Of a stretch of DNA of 64,000 nt, positions 1 to 11,458 are shown piece after piece. The position numbers and the translations under genes are program-made. Origin of the DNA: Ophioceras dolichostomum (lineage: Eukaryota > Ascomycota > Sordariomycetes > Magnaporthales > Ophioceraceae); the NCBI GenBank assembly GCA_003049485.1, contig PYST01000033.1, forward strand, positions 1 through 64,000. Direction: 5' to 3'. Numbering within the stretch: the first letter of the stretch is position 1; every line of letters starts with the position of its first letter. The notes under the pieces were generated by a model that worked only from the letters and a program-made list of their open reading frames with translations, ran no database searches and was not told the origin of the DNA.

Positions 1-37
1 GGAGGGAGGGGAGGGAGGGGAGGGAGGGGAGGGGAGA
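1..37. repeat. G-rich GGAGG/GGGA tandem tract
   Basis: The window opens with a run of GGAGG and GGGAG units that is almost pure purine on the plus strand. It could form G-quadruplex structure. It is cut by the window edge, so its full length is unknown. Confidence 0.8.
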
Positions 38-3000
38 GTAGATGCCAGACGCCATTCTGTCTCTGCCACGACATACCTACCTACAAATCTACAAACCTCC
101 TCCCTATCTATACCTATACTTATACCAACCTTCCTAGTGCTATACGTAGTGATGCTTGCTGCTTCTGCAGGCTACTGCAGATTACTACTATCTACTCACT
201 CAACCACCTGGCCGACCGAGCACTTCAGCATCAGCCTTGCCCTCACCTCCTACCCGAAATATGCAAAGCATTCCTGGATACATTTTACCACGAATATGAT
301 TCGGGGTCATGTAGCGTTAACATGACGGAGGAGATGGACGTCCGCCGGGAGGAGATAGGAAGGGATCGGCATCAAAGGGTGGGAAGAAAGGGTGGCCGGA
401 ATGAATGCCCTGAGCACCTTGGCAAGGGATTGTCAACAACACCTGGGAGGTTCTGCTCGTGTGAGGCAGAATTCGTCCGTTCTAGTGTTGTTCATATCTG
501 TACCTTCCCTACCAGATAGGTCGGTACCTATATGGTAATCGCGTCTGGGGAGGCGCGGATGAAGGAAGTCGGAGGGATGGGGAGGCTAGAGCCGGAAGGA
601 CACTTTGGTCATCTGCACAAAGTCACTTCTGGAACTTGGTTTCTTCAGGTTTGTGAAGTGCATAGGTACCTATTTAAGGTGGGGACTTACCTCTTTACCT
701 AGGTAGGATGGTAAGGTAGGCAGCACAAGTATCTGCTCTGAGGATGCACTTTCCTCACGTCTGCTCGTCCACTCTCGCCCTTTGAGGGACCCTAGGTTTC
801 TGTCTGTCTCAGGAGATTCGGCCGAAGCCCCTGGATGAGCTTGGGCGGCCAGGTTATTGACGTCGAAGACCACCTCGATGGGCGTGAACATGTCGTACGA
901 GACCGTCCGGTCATGTTGTACTTAATAGCCTCCTAGGTGATGACGTCCTGTTGGTCACGCTTGAGTGGGTTGTTTGGGCTCTGAGCTTGGTTTTTAGGGG
1001 GAAAGGAGGAAAGGATTTGAAAGGAGGAATGCAAAGCACAGCCTCGATTCCTTGTAGGGGGGGCAGAGATGGCGAAATGGGAACGCTCTATGGTGAGGAA
1101 TGGATGAGTGGAAGACCTTCATGGGGAGGAATCGCCATTATCGTGGACGACATCGCCCGCTGTCCGCCTGCGGTCATGATCACAGTAAGGTGTAGTAGGT
1201 GCGTAGTGGTAGGTGGTGAGCTTGCGGACGATCTAAAGGAGATACCCATTCTTGAAGGTGCTGTTTCGCGATGACAATACGGGAAAGGGGATGGATGATG
1301 GTATTGGAGTCTCTTCGCGTCATCTTTCTCAGAGCTGTAGGCGTGGTGTCCCGCCGCGCGATGCTTAGAGGGAGTGCTATCTTGCTATCTCCGAGGAGGG
1401 AGAGTCGTCACGAGCCTGAACTCGAACCTTTAGGACTGTAGAACCGCGACGTTCCGATCAGAATCAGGGTGGAAAGAGATTTGGGGATGTTCGGCGGGAG
1501 CTCCGTCGTGGAGTGCCGAAGGGTCCCCCGCCCGTCGGAACGCCCACCCCGATGCACCGCTAGGGACAAATCTGTTGACGCGAAGGGCTTTTCAGTGCCG
1601 TAATTCATGCCGGTACTCCGTGGCGCTGTGTGCAGTGTGCTCCCATTGCATCTCGAACTCGGCCACATGGTCCTGAGCGCTCCGCTCACAAAAAGAACGA
1701 AGGGCTTTCATCTGAGGTAGATACCGGATTAGCTTCCCGTTATCGGAAAAGGAAATGCGAGAGAAACGATGGAATGTTGGGAGGTCCCGATGAAAAAGGC
1801 CCGGCCCCGGGTTCTTGTTGCGAAATACACTCTTTTCCTTGAGTGTTTTCCTCGGTTTTGCGGCGACTTGTCGTCCAATATTGGCGCCGTTCCGATGACC
1901 CTCCTTAGGAAAGGCCATCCACATGATCTAGACTGGATTCGAATCCGGCAGCGGCGTCTAGTCTACCCGTCAAGTAGCCATGGAATCGCGCTCTCCAAGT
2001 CCGACTTCTGTGACGGTCTGTGCAAGGGTTGATAGAGTATGAAGCCTAGTTGGAGCTGGGTCTCCCGGAACTCACGGATGAAGGGGGGTGTTTGAAGCCA
2101 AGTGACTCTGTCCTCCATCTGGTCCTGAAGAGGGCCCAGTTAGTCGGGTTTTCGCCGAGTTGTAGTGAATCATAGGATATAGAGTCACTAAGTCCCAATC
2201 TGGGAAGTCGAGCCGCAGAGGAGCCTCATACCCCGCTGGCCCAGAGAAGGGGGCAAGAAGTGCTCGAAGGCCTTTCGGTGATTTTTTCTGCAATTTGGAT
2301 CATCAATCTTCCGGTCAAATCCCGAGTGAAACGGAAGTTGGTCTCATCGGTAAACCATTGTTGGTTGAGAGGAAAAGGAGAGAACGGGAAGAGAGAAGGA
2401 GGGGAAACACAGTATCATTGTGACGGGCTCGTACCATTCTGTAGGCTGTGTCTGCGTGTGCACGTAGGTCTCAAATTCCAAGACTGTCACGGCCAGGCTC
2501 TCTCCTGATCAATGAGGTCATGTTCTGCGATTATTACAAGACAAGTCTAGCTTTGCGCGAGGGTAGTACCGAGGCTGCCTAGAAGCCATCTCCCCCTTGC
2601 CAATAGCGATGTCGGACACGGCATCCAGCCTACTTCCACTTCTTCCCAACAGCTGCAAATGATGATAACGGATGGCGCCAGGGCCATCCATGTAACCGCG
2701 GGCTGTATCATTGTTCCTACAAGAACGGAACACAACAAGGAAGAACGTAGCTACGCCCGGAGCGTATGAGAAGAAAGGTGGCTAGTCGGGAAGCCTGCAC
2801 GCCCGCCCGGATGTCCGCGGGTGGCTCGAACAGGACAGAAGCAAGAAGAAGATCCAACAGCGAACCAGGGTAAAAAGAAAAGAGAAGACGCTGGGAGGTG
2901 GGACGGCAGACGGCAGATGATGGCCCACGTTGCTTCTGGGCATGCAGCGCGTCCATCTGACCGCCGATGCAAGATTCGTGATTGGAGAGCCTGCGGCCCA

Positions 3001-5823
3001 ACCATATCAACATACGGCCTCGCTTCTCTCCTGGACGGGGCTCACACAAGCTGGGCGCTCTGCAGGCTGCTGCGAAGCATGCTTTCTGGTGAACAAAGGA
3101 AAGCCCTCAGAAGCAAGCAAGTGGCGCCAACACACCGCCTAGTAACATTAGACGTGTCAGGGAAACGAGGGACACCCCCTTGCTGCTGTGAGGCACAGTG
3201 ACGAGAGACGAGGGAGAAGATATGTCCGTGTAGGGAACAGAGGTTGTAATCTGATGGTCAGAGATTACCGGAGATGAAGCCGAGGATCACAAAAGGGGGC
3301 CAATGAAGCACCGTGAAGGAATCAGATCCCGCGTTCATTCCCAACAAACCACAAACAACGGCCCAGCCGGCTGGCGGTCTAGCCTCCCTGTGATTGTTTG
3401 GTCGAAAAACTTCCGAACAAGGATGAAGGGCAGGGGGCCTTGTTGGTCCCCAACGCGAGGACGCGGTCAGCTGCTGCTGCTCCTGTTTTGGAATTTCCAG
3501 CTCTTCGCACGGCAGCACAACTGGGCGCAACCACCAGAAAAGGAGGGATTCTTGCCAAGTCGTGGTCTGGACGCGAGGCGAGAGCGGCACCTCCTTCCAT
3601 AGGTATCTTGATTCAATGTCTCACTCGTACATAGTTCGAACGACATGTCTCTATCGTTTATTTCCTTCCTAATCTTAAAGGACGTCTTTGGTCCAAGACA
3701 GAGCCTTTTGGCTGACAAAAAGAGACAAGGCGTCAAACCTGAGCCCGATGAGATTGATTAGATGCGATGAGATAAGATCAAATCGATATTACGGCATTCA
3801 TCTCAGTGGGTCTTACCGGCAGGATTCCGACTGAAATGGCTCATCGCCGAACTCGGAGGACAGTGCTACAAACGCAACGCTTAATCGTCACACAATGGGA
3901 GCAAGGCACAGTGGCACCTAACGTGGAATATCCACGGTCCATTTCTGAACAGAAAATTCCACACGGTGTGCCTCAACTTGGGAACGTGGGCTCCTGTTTC
4001 GACTCTAGTCCCTCCCAACTGGTCAATGGATGGAGGTGCCAAGGTTTAGGCACTTGGCAGCTGACTGGTGCCAACACGACGGACTCCCCCTGTTATCCCA
4101 TGCCAATGGACGATTGACACGGCAAGGAAAGGTCGTGGGGAATATATGCTCCGGGCGGGCAGTCGTCCTTACAACGAGAGGCTCTCACCAGCAGGCTGAG
4201 AAGGACGGACAACTGGCAGATATGCTGTACCTAAGTTCTTCCGGGAGTACGGGAATGCTCTCACCGACAATTGAAAAAAATCGGAAAAAAGTTACCGTAC
4301 GCAGCTTGTAAATAAATCGTTGGGGATTGGCAAGTTCGGGACGAATAGCCTTCTCTATTTCCTCGGTTGAATCAGGGGCAACCGGAACCTGAGCAGCGAA
4401 GTGGCGACATCTCCGCTCAGAATCGGGTGACCAGACTTATTGGCGGCAGTTTAGGAAATCCTTCTCGCACGATATGGACTCCTGTTCTTGGAACCAACAG
4501 CGTCTTATTCGTTGTATGCACTTGCGATGTGCATATTTTACGACACGTTTCCCACCAAGCCGGTGTCACCAATTACCAAGCCTGGGGACCATATCACCAT
4601 GGTGCTGCTGCTTGATCCTTTGTGTGCCCGTAAATAAAAGGTTGAGGAGGACGACCATTTACGGAGAATGGCGGTGGCCAAGTTTCTGGTGAGCAGACTG
4701 AGATGTAAGATGTGTGTGCGTCTGAGGTCTGGCCAGCCAGAGGGGGACAATGTCAGACCGCAAGATCAGAATAGCATGTTGCAAGAGAAAGAACCGGATG
4801 CCTCAAGGTGTCAATCTCTGCGACGAAGAAAAAAGTGAGGAAACAAAACCGTCCCTTATCTGGCAAGCTGTGCCGGTCAGTGGCTGGCCGGTTCACTTCA
4901 GCCGAGGAGTTCGGCACTCCACAGCCCCAAAAGTTTGCCGGCACAGTGCGTGCGGTTTGGGTCCCAACGTTTCAAAACGAATTGTTCTTCTCCGGGGCGG
5001 GAAACGGGGACACGGAGACGACGAGGAAAACGAGGACAAGGGCGAAATAGATAGGACAAGAAAAAGAAGATCGCCGCGCCTATCAATTACGCACCACAGA
5101 CCAGGATCTGCACCAACGTGTGCCAGGCGCATTTGATGAGGCACTGGAAAAAGTGGGCGAGTAATCGACTTCTGGGTGCACTGCGTGTTCCTGGGGGCGG
5201 CGACTATCGGGGAGCTCCTCTTGTTTCTCGTAGCTCAGCTCAGCCGGTGCAGCCCACAATCCCATCAAGTGCCATCCCTACCTTGTATCCCTTGGCATTC
5301 TAGCGCGACTTATTCCCTATTTGATGAGATTTGCTCATCATCACTGATTCACTCATAAGCACCGCAGACCGCCGCCCTCCAGCCTCGTCCTGACCAATTT
5401 CCCTTCTCCCTAATTCTAGGAACTATTTCCCTCATTCCCTCGTTTTAGTCCAGGCCGTTGCAGCTTTAAACGAATATTTTGACATTGGGCATCCGCATAC
5501 GTGATCCTTTGTCATATAATTCACTTCTGCCACCAGGCAATTTGGCGTTTATTAACGCGTGCGGTGGTACCGTGTCATCCTTTTGGCACCCCTCCATTCC
5601 CTCATCAATTAGAAAATTTTTATCTGATTCATCTGATAAAACCCCCCCTGGAATGCATCTTGGCTTGTGACTATCACCATCCTCGAAACCACCTCCCACC
5701 CGGCGACTTCTCTTCTTTAACCTTTCATCCGCCTTCTTCTTCCGACCTCTTCGCCGGCGGTACTACTTTCCTCATCCTCCTCCCACATCTAAACCTACCG
5801 CAACCATACACAAACTCGCCACA
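38..5823. other. Intergenic region, no convincing gene
   Basis: Only short open frames on both strands are present and none has recognisable protein character or splice-compatible neighbours. TAGGTACCTA-type palindromic motifs occur near 523-535, 661-672 and 695-708. The last 600 bp before 5824 are C/T-rich, as is usual for a fungal promoter and 5' leader. No RNA gene was recognised. Confidence 0.55.
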
Positions 5824-7833
5824 ATGCTAGCCGCTACTCCTATATCGGCGCGGGGCAAGCCCGCCTCGATGCAATCCCGCCTCGACGCCATCGTAGCCGA
5901 GTCGTCCTCGCGCAGCATCCCGGAGGAGCCCCGCACGCCGTCAATTGCCCCCTCGCTCACATTCTCAGAGTCGGCCGACGAGCTGGACCTGCCTGACGAG
6001 GCCGCCTCCGAGGCCGCCTCCGTGGCCGCCACGCGACGCCGCCGCGCCTCGACGCGCCTGATCGCCCAGAATGCGCGTGACATCCAGCGCATAACCGGCG
6101 AGTCCGCTGCCGAGGTCGTCATGCGGTGTTGCGGAGGCGGGTGCTGCTTCAAGTCGGCCGCACAAGAGAACGGTGTTGAGCTGCAGAGGCCAAAGCTGCC
6201 GGAGAACGACGCCTACCAGACCCTGCTCCTTAAGATAGACGCCATCCCCGACGTCCTGACCGGCGTCTCAGACCTGCCCAAGCAAACAGCCTTCCTGGAG
6301 CCCATCCGGCCACCCTCCAGCCAGCCTTCCCCTACGACCTCAGCTGCCTCGCCGAGCACTACTAGCAGCACCACTAGCACCACTAACTGCTCCAGCGATG
6401 CTGCGCCTGCCTCCGTTGACGATGACGTCGCCAAGAAGCTGCAGACCCTCTCGGTGCTCGATGACCCCACAGACACCTCAATCCAGCCGCCGCGCTTCGT
6501 CCAGCCTCACCCGCCCTACCACACCTTCGCGGCCCGCATGCGCAACACCCGCGAGCTGACGCGCCCCGGCGCCGAGAAGCGCACGTTCCACTTCGACCTC
6601 GACGTGACCGACTACCCGGAGGGCGAAGGGTTCGACTTCAAGGTCGGCGGCGCTATCGGCATCACGGCGCCCAACGACTCGGCCGTCGTCGACGAGATCC
6701 TCGACCTCCTGCTCGTCCCGCGCTTCCTGCGCGACAAGGCCGTCCGCCTCCGCACCACGGGCGGCCGGTGGCCGACGGTGTGGGGCGACGACAGGCCCCG
6801 GGAGCTGGTCACCACCCGCCGCGCGCTCCTCACCTGGTGCTCCGACGTCCAGTCCTACCCGCCCACCAGGAACCTGCTCCGCGCCATGGCCGAGCACGCC
6901 ACGGACGAGGTCGAGCGCCGCGTGCTGCTCTTCCTGTGCTCCGCCGAGGGCCAGGGCGTGTTCTGCGACTTCCGCACCGGCCCGCACGTCTCGCTCGTGC
7001 AGCTGCTGCACGCCTTCCCCAGCTCCAAGCCGCCGCTGGACCTCGTCCTCTCGTCGCTGCAGCCCCTGATGCCCCGCTTCTACTCTCTCTCCAACGACCC
7101 GCACGACTCGTTCGAGACCATCACTACAACCACCTCTACCACCAGTGGCGGCGACAGCAATGGCGACTCCAGAAACGCCGTCGTGCGCCGCCGCCGCATC
7201 ATCGAGATCGCCGTCACCGTGCACATCGACAACGACTGGCGCCACGGCACCCGCACGGGAATCGGCTCCGGCTTCTTCCAGCGCCAGGCCCTGAAGTTCA
7301 CGGCCGCCCGCGAGCGCGGCGAGGCCGAGCCGGAGCTGTACATCCCCATGTTCAAGGGCCTGATGGCCAACCCCCTTGCCAAGCAGTTCATGTCCGACGG
7401 GCCGATGCTCCTGATCGGGGCCGGGGTGGGCATCGCGCCCTTCCGCGGGTTCGTCCAGCGGAGGCTCAAGACGGCGAACTGCGCGAACAAGGTCTGGGTC
7501 CTGCAGGGGATCCGCGACTCGCTCGTGGACGAGATCTACAGCGGCGAGTGGGGCGTGCACGAGGATGAGGTGAAGCGCGTGGTGGAGTCGCGGAGGGGAG
7601 AAGGAAAATACGTGCAGGAGGAGGTGAGGAACCAGGCGGACCTGGTGTGGTACATCATCAACTCGGTGGACGGCCGCGTGTTTGTTTGCGGATCCAGCAA
7701 GGGGATGGGGGAGGGGGTCGAGGAGGCGCTCGTGGATGTTGCGATGGAGAAGGGGAATTTGGGGAGGAGGGAGGCGCAGAAGTTTTGGGACCTGAAGAGG
7801 GAGGTTGGGCAGTACATTGCCGAGACGTGGTGA
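5824..7833 (+). CDS. FMN-less CPR-like FAD/NADPH oxidoreductase
   Basis: A single exon of 669 codons starting at CACAATGC, a good fungal start context. The C-terminal two thirds match the FAD- and NADP-binding modules of the cytochrome P450 reductase/sulfite reductase family: RFYSLSN at residues 418-424 (FAD contact), GAGVGIAPFRGF at 532-543 (nucleotide loop, with Val where Thr/Ser is usual), VFVCGSSKGM at 619-628, and a C-terminal Trp669 like the aromatic residue that stacks on FAD in CPR. The N-terminal 215 residues are Ser/Thr-rich and disordered and contain no flavodoxin (FMN) domain. They do contain the cysteine cluster CCGGGCC at 102-108. The protein can therefore take hydride from NADPH to FAD, but its electron acceptor cannot be read from sequence. 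It is not POR, Met10 or Tah18, which keep the FMN domain. The family call is firm and the cellular role unknown. Confidence 0.88.
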   Translation: MLAATPISARGKPASMQSRLDAIVAESSSRSIPEEPRTPSIAPSLTFSESADELDLPDEAASEAASVAATRRRRASTRLIAQNARDIQRITGESAAEVVMRCCGGGCCFKSAAQENGVELQRPKLPENDAYQTLLLKIDAIPDVLTGVSDLPKQTAFLEPIRPPSSQPSPTTSAASPSTTSSTTSTTNCSSDAAPASVDDDVAKKLQTLSVLDDPTDTSIQPPRFVQPHPPYHTFAARMRNTRELTRPGAEKRTFHFDLDVTDYPEGEGFDFKVGGAIGITAPNDSAVVDEILDLLLVPRFLRDKAVRLRTTGGRWPTVWGDDRPRELVTTRRALLTWCSDVQSYPPTRNLLRAMAEHATDEVERRVLLFLCSAEGQGVFCDFRTGPHVSLVQLLHAFPSSKPPLDLVLSSLQPLMPRFYSLSNDPHDSFETITTTTSTTSGGDSNGDSRNAVVRRRRIIEIAVTVHIDNDWRHGTRTGIGSGFFQRQALKFTAARERGEAEPELYIPMFKGLMANPLAKQFMSDGPMLLIGAGVGIAPFRGFVQRRLKTANCANKVWVLQGIRDSLVDEIYSGEWGVHEDEVKRVVESRRGEGKYVQEEVRNQADLVWYIINSVDGRVFVCGSSKGMGEGVEEALVDVAMEKGNLGRREAQKFWDLKREVGQYIAETW

Positions 7834-10380
7834 TATGGTGATATGCGACCTAATCTGCTCGCCTTACCTATCATCACCTCAACCTCATCCACCATTCTCA
7901 GTATATAACTTAGTTCACGTCTTGTTATTTGCTTGATTTAGGGGGTTCATATTCCGTCTGCGTCTCAGAGTGCAACTGCAGAGCGGAAGGAGGCTTGGAA
8001 AAGCACGTTAGATAACTAGGTAGTCATCTTCTTTTAGGCGCAAGGCGATGGTTGGCTTTGACTTTGTTTGTTTATTACCTTGGTTTCACCTCGCTTTCAC
8101 CCTCCTGCGTCCTGCTTTCTGTCCTTTCTTTTCTTCTTCTATCTTTTTTTGGCCCTTGGTTTGCTTTTGATGCTCTCCATCGAAGCATCGCACCTTAGGA
8201 GCTTTAGTTACTTTGGGAACTTACATATGGGATATGGGGGATATCGTCGGACTACACGGGAGAAGTCGACAACGCCAACAAGAATGACTTCTTTAAGCAT
8301 TTGCAATGGAGCAAAGAGCAACAAAAGAAAGAAAAGTACATAGGTATAGCCGGAACTACATTTAGTGGTCATATACATATAAAGCATATACTCTTTATCT
8401 AAGCCCCGTCTACAGTTGTGAGATGTAAGTACGAGATAGCTCCTTGTCATGCCGTAGAGAATGAATATTCATTTGATGCTTCTTTCTACGTCAGAAGCTG
8501 CGAATTGGTTTCCGTCGTCTCCATTATCGGCATCTTGGGGAAGAAGATATTCTCACAACCCCAAAGTAGAGATTCTTTTGCCACTTCAGCTCCGAATGGC
8601 AGCGAGTTGCTCGCCATCACTCGACCGAGTAAGTCGAGGAAGCGGAGGAGGGATGATGCGGGAAGAAAGAATTCGCCATCACACGTGAGGTGACAAAGAT
8701 ATTATTCAGAGGAGCGTGTTAGTGGGCTCCAGGGGATTGGTGGGGCTAGTAATTCGCAAAGCAATGTCGTCAATGAGTGTGGGGGATGGAGGGGCGATTT
8801 TATTCTCGAAGCCCCTCCCAGCATCCCAGGTGGTCTGGTGCTGATGATAGGGGCGTGCAATTTATGAGGCCGTACACGCGAGGTCGGCGATGATGATGTC
8901 TGGTCTCTTCATGATGAGGCTCTTCGGCTGATGTTCAGCAGTGAACATTGAGCTATTGACATTGGCCTATCAACTAGCCTTGACTTCTCAATGAAGAAAC
9001 GAGGGGCTCATGAGAGCTTTAGCGAGAGGACGATCTTCCGCAATAGAGTTCTGACAATCCAGATCACGCTAGCCCTCATGAGACCGATATCAGAAGCGTC
9101 GACGGCTTTCCCCAGGACATAGGCACCGAAACCCGAATCCCACCGGCATGGATGGATTGGAAATCACCACATCATTTGACATCACGCAAAGCCTTCACCT
9201 ATGGTCGCGAGATCCTATAACGCTCTCCTGATGGTGGCCGCCAACTTGGCTCTTTTGACCAGCAGGTGTCAGTCAGTGGCTCTCGGAGAAGGAACGCCAT
9301 GTCAACGCTATCTAAGTAGGTACCTACATCCCCACTGTAGCCCCTCCAGAAGGACGCCGCATGTGGCTACACGGGGATCTAAAACAACCAGCCAGAAGCC
9401 CGTTCCGAGCGCATACCAATTTCGTCACCCGCGCGCTGCGGCATCCAAGGCGCCCACAACTCGTAGTTGGGCTCGCGCTGGAGGCTGGCCCTGATTACCC
9501 AAGCTTCGGGTCAGCGACTGAGAGAATTGGAAATCCACAAAGCAGACCACCCTCCACGAAGCACGACAACATCGTCGCCCCACCCATTCCAAGGTCTTGA
9601 GGTGCCTCGGTGCACTCATCCGCCAATCTTGGAACAAAAAGGAAGCAAGCAGGCTGTGGGGCTCAGCACGACTCCAGTCTGGACCTGGTAGTATAGTTCC
9701 CAAACCAAGCACCCAGGCGGTGACTCCAGCAACTATCCTCCCGAAGTTTGCGCACACTCCTGCCTTCCCTTGCTTATCTCTTCCACTAAACTCCGTTTCA
9801 TTGCTAAAATACTCGTATAAATCTACCGGTAGAGGCTGGACCCAAACCGCGTGGTGGGTTTCTAATATACGCATTATAAATGCCCAAATATTCCAGTTGT
9901 GTCCCGGGGCGGCTAAACTGCAAGTCGAATAAGATAACGACGCAAACTTGGTAGACAGCTCGAACGTCTGGTAACACATGTCCGGTACTTAGGAGGTGGG
10001 AAGAGCAGCGACGAATCTGTGGGTGTCGGAGTATGGAGCACGTCGAAAAGTGGTACCCCGAGGAGTAGCTCCTGCATACAAAAGAAGAAGAAACATGGTC
10101 GAATCACCTGTCGTTGGTATCAAGGGGACGAGGAAGAAGCAGCAATCACCCCTGCATAGCCGTGTTACCTTAGCTACCTGGTTACAAAGTGCACACGGCG
10201 GAGCGGTTGCGCGCGGGTGATCCCAAACTTTTTCGCCCCAAGCAACGTGGAGCATCCGGTCGATCCCCGTCCCCTCACAGAGCAGAAAGCTGGCCGTCGC
10301 CGAGTCGGCAGGGAGATCCACCGGGCGAGGAAGGAACTGGAAACACCACCAGCACCAGACCAGCCCAGTCACGCAACGGT
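7834..10380. other. Intergenic region
   Basis: 3' flank of the reductase and 5' flank of the nitroreductase. Open frames here, including a 184-codon minus-strand frame at 9425-9979, show no domain or family resemblance. A TAGGTACCTA motif lies near 9316. No RNA gene was seen. Confidence 0.5.
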
Positions 10381-10390
10381 ATCATGCAGC

Positions 10391-10398
10391 TATATAAG
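10391..10398 (+). promoter_or_regulatory. TATA box of the nitroreductase gene
   Basis: TATATAAG lies 112 bp upstream of the ATG at 10510. It argues that transcription starts around 10420-10430. That would leave the in-frame ATG at 10384 outside the mRNA and make 10510 the first usable start. Confidence 0.55.
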
Positions 10399-10509
10399 AC
10401 GCGAGACGCACCCCAACAGCCGAGTACAAATTCAACAACATCAAGAAGCTATATCTTCATCCGATTCTTCATCATAGCAATAGCGACTTCTCTCGCCATC
10501 TCTCCCTTT

Positions 10510-11458
10510 ATGAACGGCATAACCAGCAGCTCAAGAACGCTCCTCTCATCTCTCAGGACGAGAACCTCTTTCCTCCCACGAGCTCTCCAATTTTATCCCT
10601 CGCGACTCGTCGCCCCCACCACCACCCACATCTTCTCTTCTTCTTCCACCACCGCCGCCGCTTTCTCTACCACCCAGCCCAAGATGTCTTCGAAGAACGT
10701 CAACCAGTTCCTCGAGCTCATCAAGGCCCGGCGCTCGTTCTACGCGCTGAGCAAGGACCTGGACGGCGTCGTCTCCAAGGAGCGCGTCCAGGAGATCGTC
10801 AAGGAGGCCCTCCTAGCCGTCCCCTCGAGCTTCAACTCGCAGTCGAACCGCGTCGCCATCCTGTTCGATGCTGAGCACGACAAGTTCTGGGGCATCGTCG
10901 AGGAGACCCTCAAGGCCATCGTGCCTGCTGAGAACTGGTCCGCTTCGGAGCAGAGGCTGAACATGTTCAAGTCTGGTGCCGGCACCGTACGTTTCTTCTG
11001 TCTCTCTTCTTCCTTTCCTCTATCATTCCGGGGTTTCTGCTCCCCATCATCACTTACTATCTGAGGAATCTGCTTCCGCGGCCTTACGGAAAGAGAGAAA
11101 TGCTAACATCGACGATCTTTTCTCCCCAATACTTGCACAGATCCTGTTCTTCGAGGACCAGTCCGTCGTCGAGGGCATGCAGGCCAAGTTCGCCCTCTAC
11201 GCCGACAAGTTCCCGCTGTGGGCGTCCCAGTCGGACGCCATGCTGCAGTTCTCGCTCTGGGTCGCGCTAGAGGCCGAAGGGCTGGGCGCGAACCTGCAGC
11301 ACTACAACCCCATCGTCGACGAGAAGGTCGCGGCCACCTGGAAGTTCCCAGAGAACTGGAAGCTCAACGCCCAGCTGGTGTTCGGCAAGAGGGCCGGCGA
11401 GGCGGGCGCCAAGGACTTCATGCCCCTCGAGGAGCGTTTCCGCGTCTTTGGTGCTTAG
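10510..11458 (+). CDS. Nitroreductase family protein (Frm2/Hbn1-like), probable mitochondrial form
   Basis: Two exons, 10510-10986 and 11141-11458. The 154-bp intron has a GTACGT donor, a TGCTAAC branch point at 11101 and an ACAG acceptor, and splicing joins Thr to Ile in phase. The product from 10510 has 264 residues. From the second in-frame ATG at 10684 it has 206, close to the size of yeast Frm2 and Hbn1. The core carries the N-terminal KARRSFY segment typical of flavin-binding nitroreductases and an aromatic C-terminal half shared with the fungal family. Members are FMN-dependent NAD(P)H oxidoreductases linked to oxidative and lipid stress; the substrate is not predictable. The 58 extra residues are rich in Ser, Thr and Arg, have no acidic residue and look like a mitochondrial presequence. 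Convergent with Psd1. Confidence 0.88.

Noticed and set aside
1925..1965. A GGATTCGAATCC palindrome resembling a tRNA T arm
   Set aside because: The flanking bases do not form a five-pair T stem or an acceptor stem and no D or anticodon arm is present.
6478..7560. A 360-codon minus-strand frame opposite the reductase gene
   Set aside because: It is the antisense of a GC-rich, domain-bearing coding exon and is made of Arg/Ala/Gly/Val-rich sequence, as expected for a shadow frame.
9425..9979. A 184-codon minus-strand frame between two genes
   Set aside because: No domain, motif or splice evidence; it overlaps plus-strand frames of equal size and has no protein-like composition.
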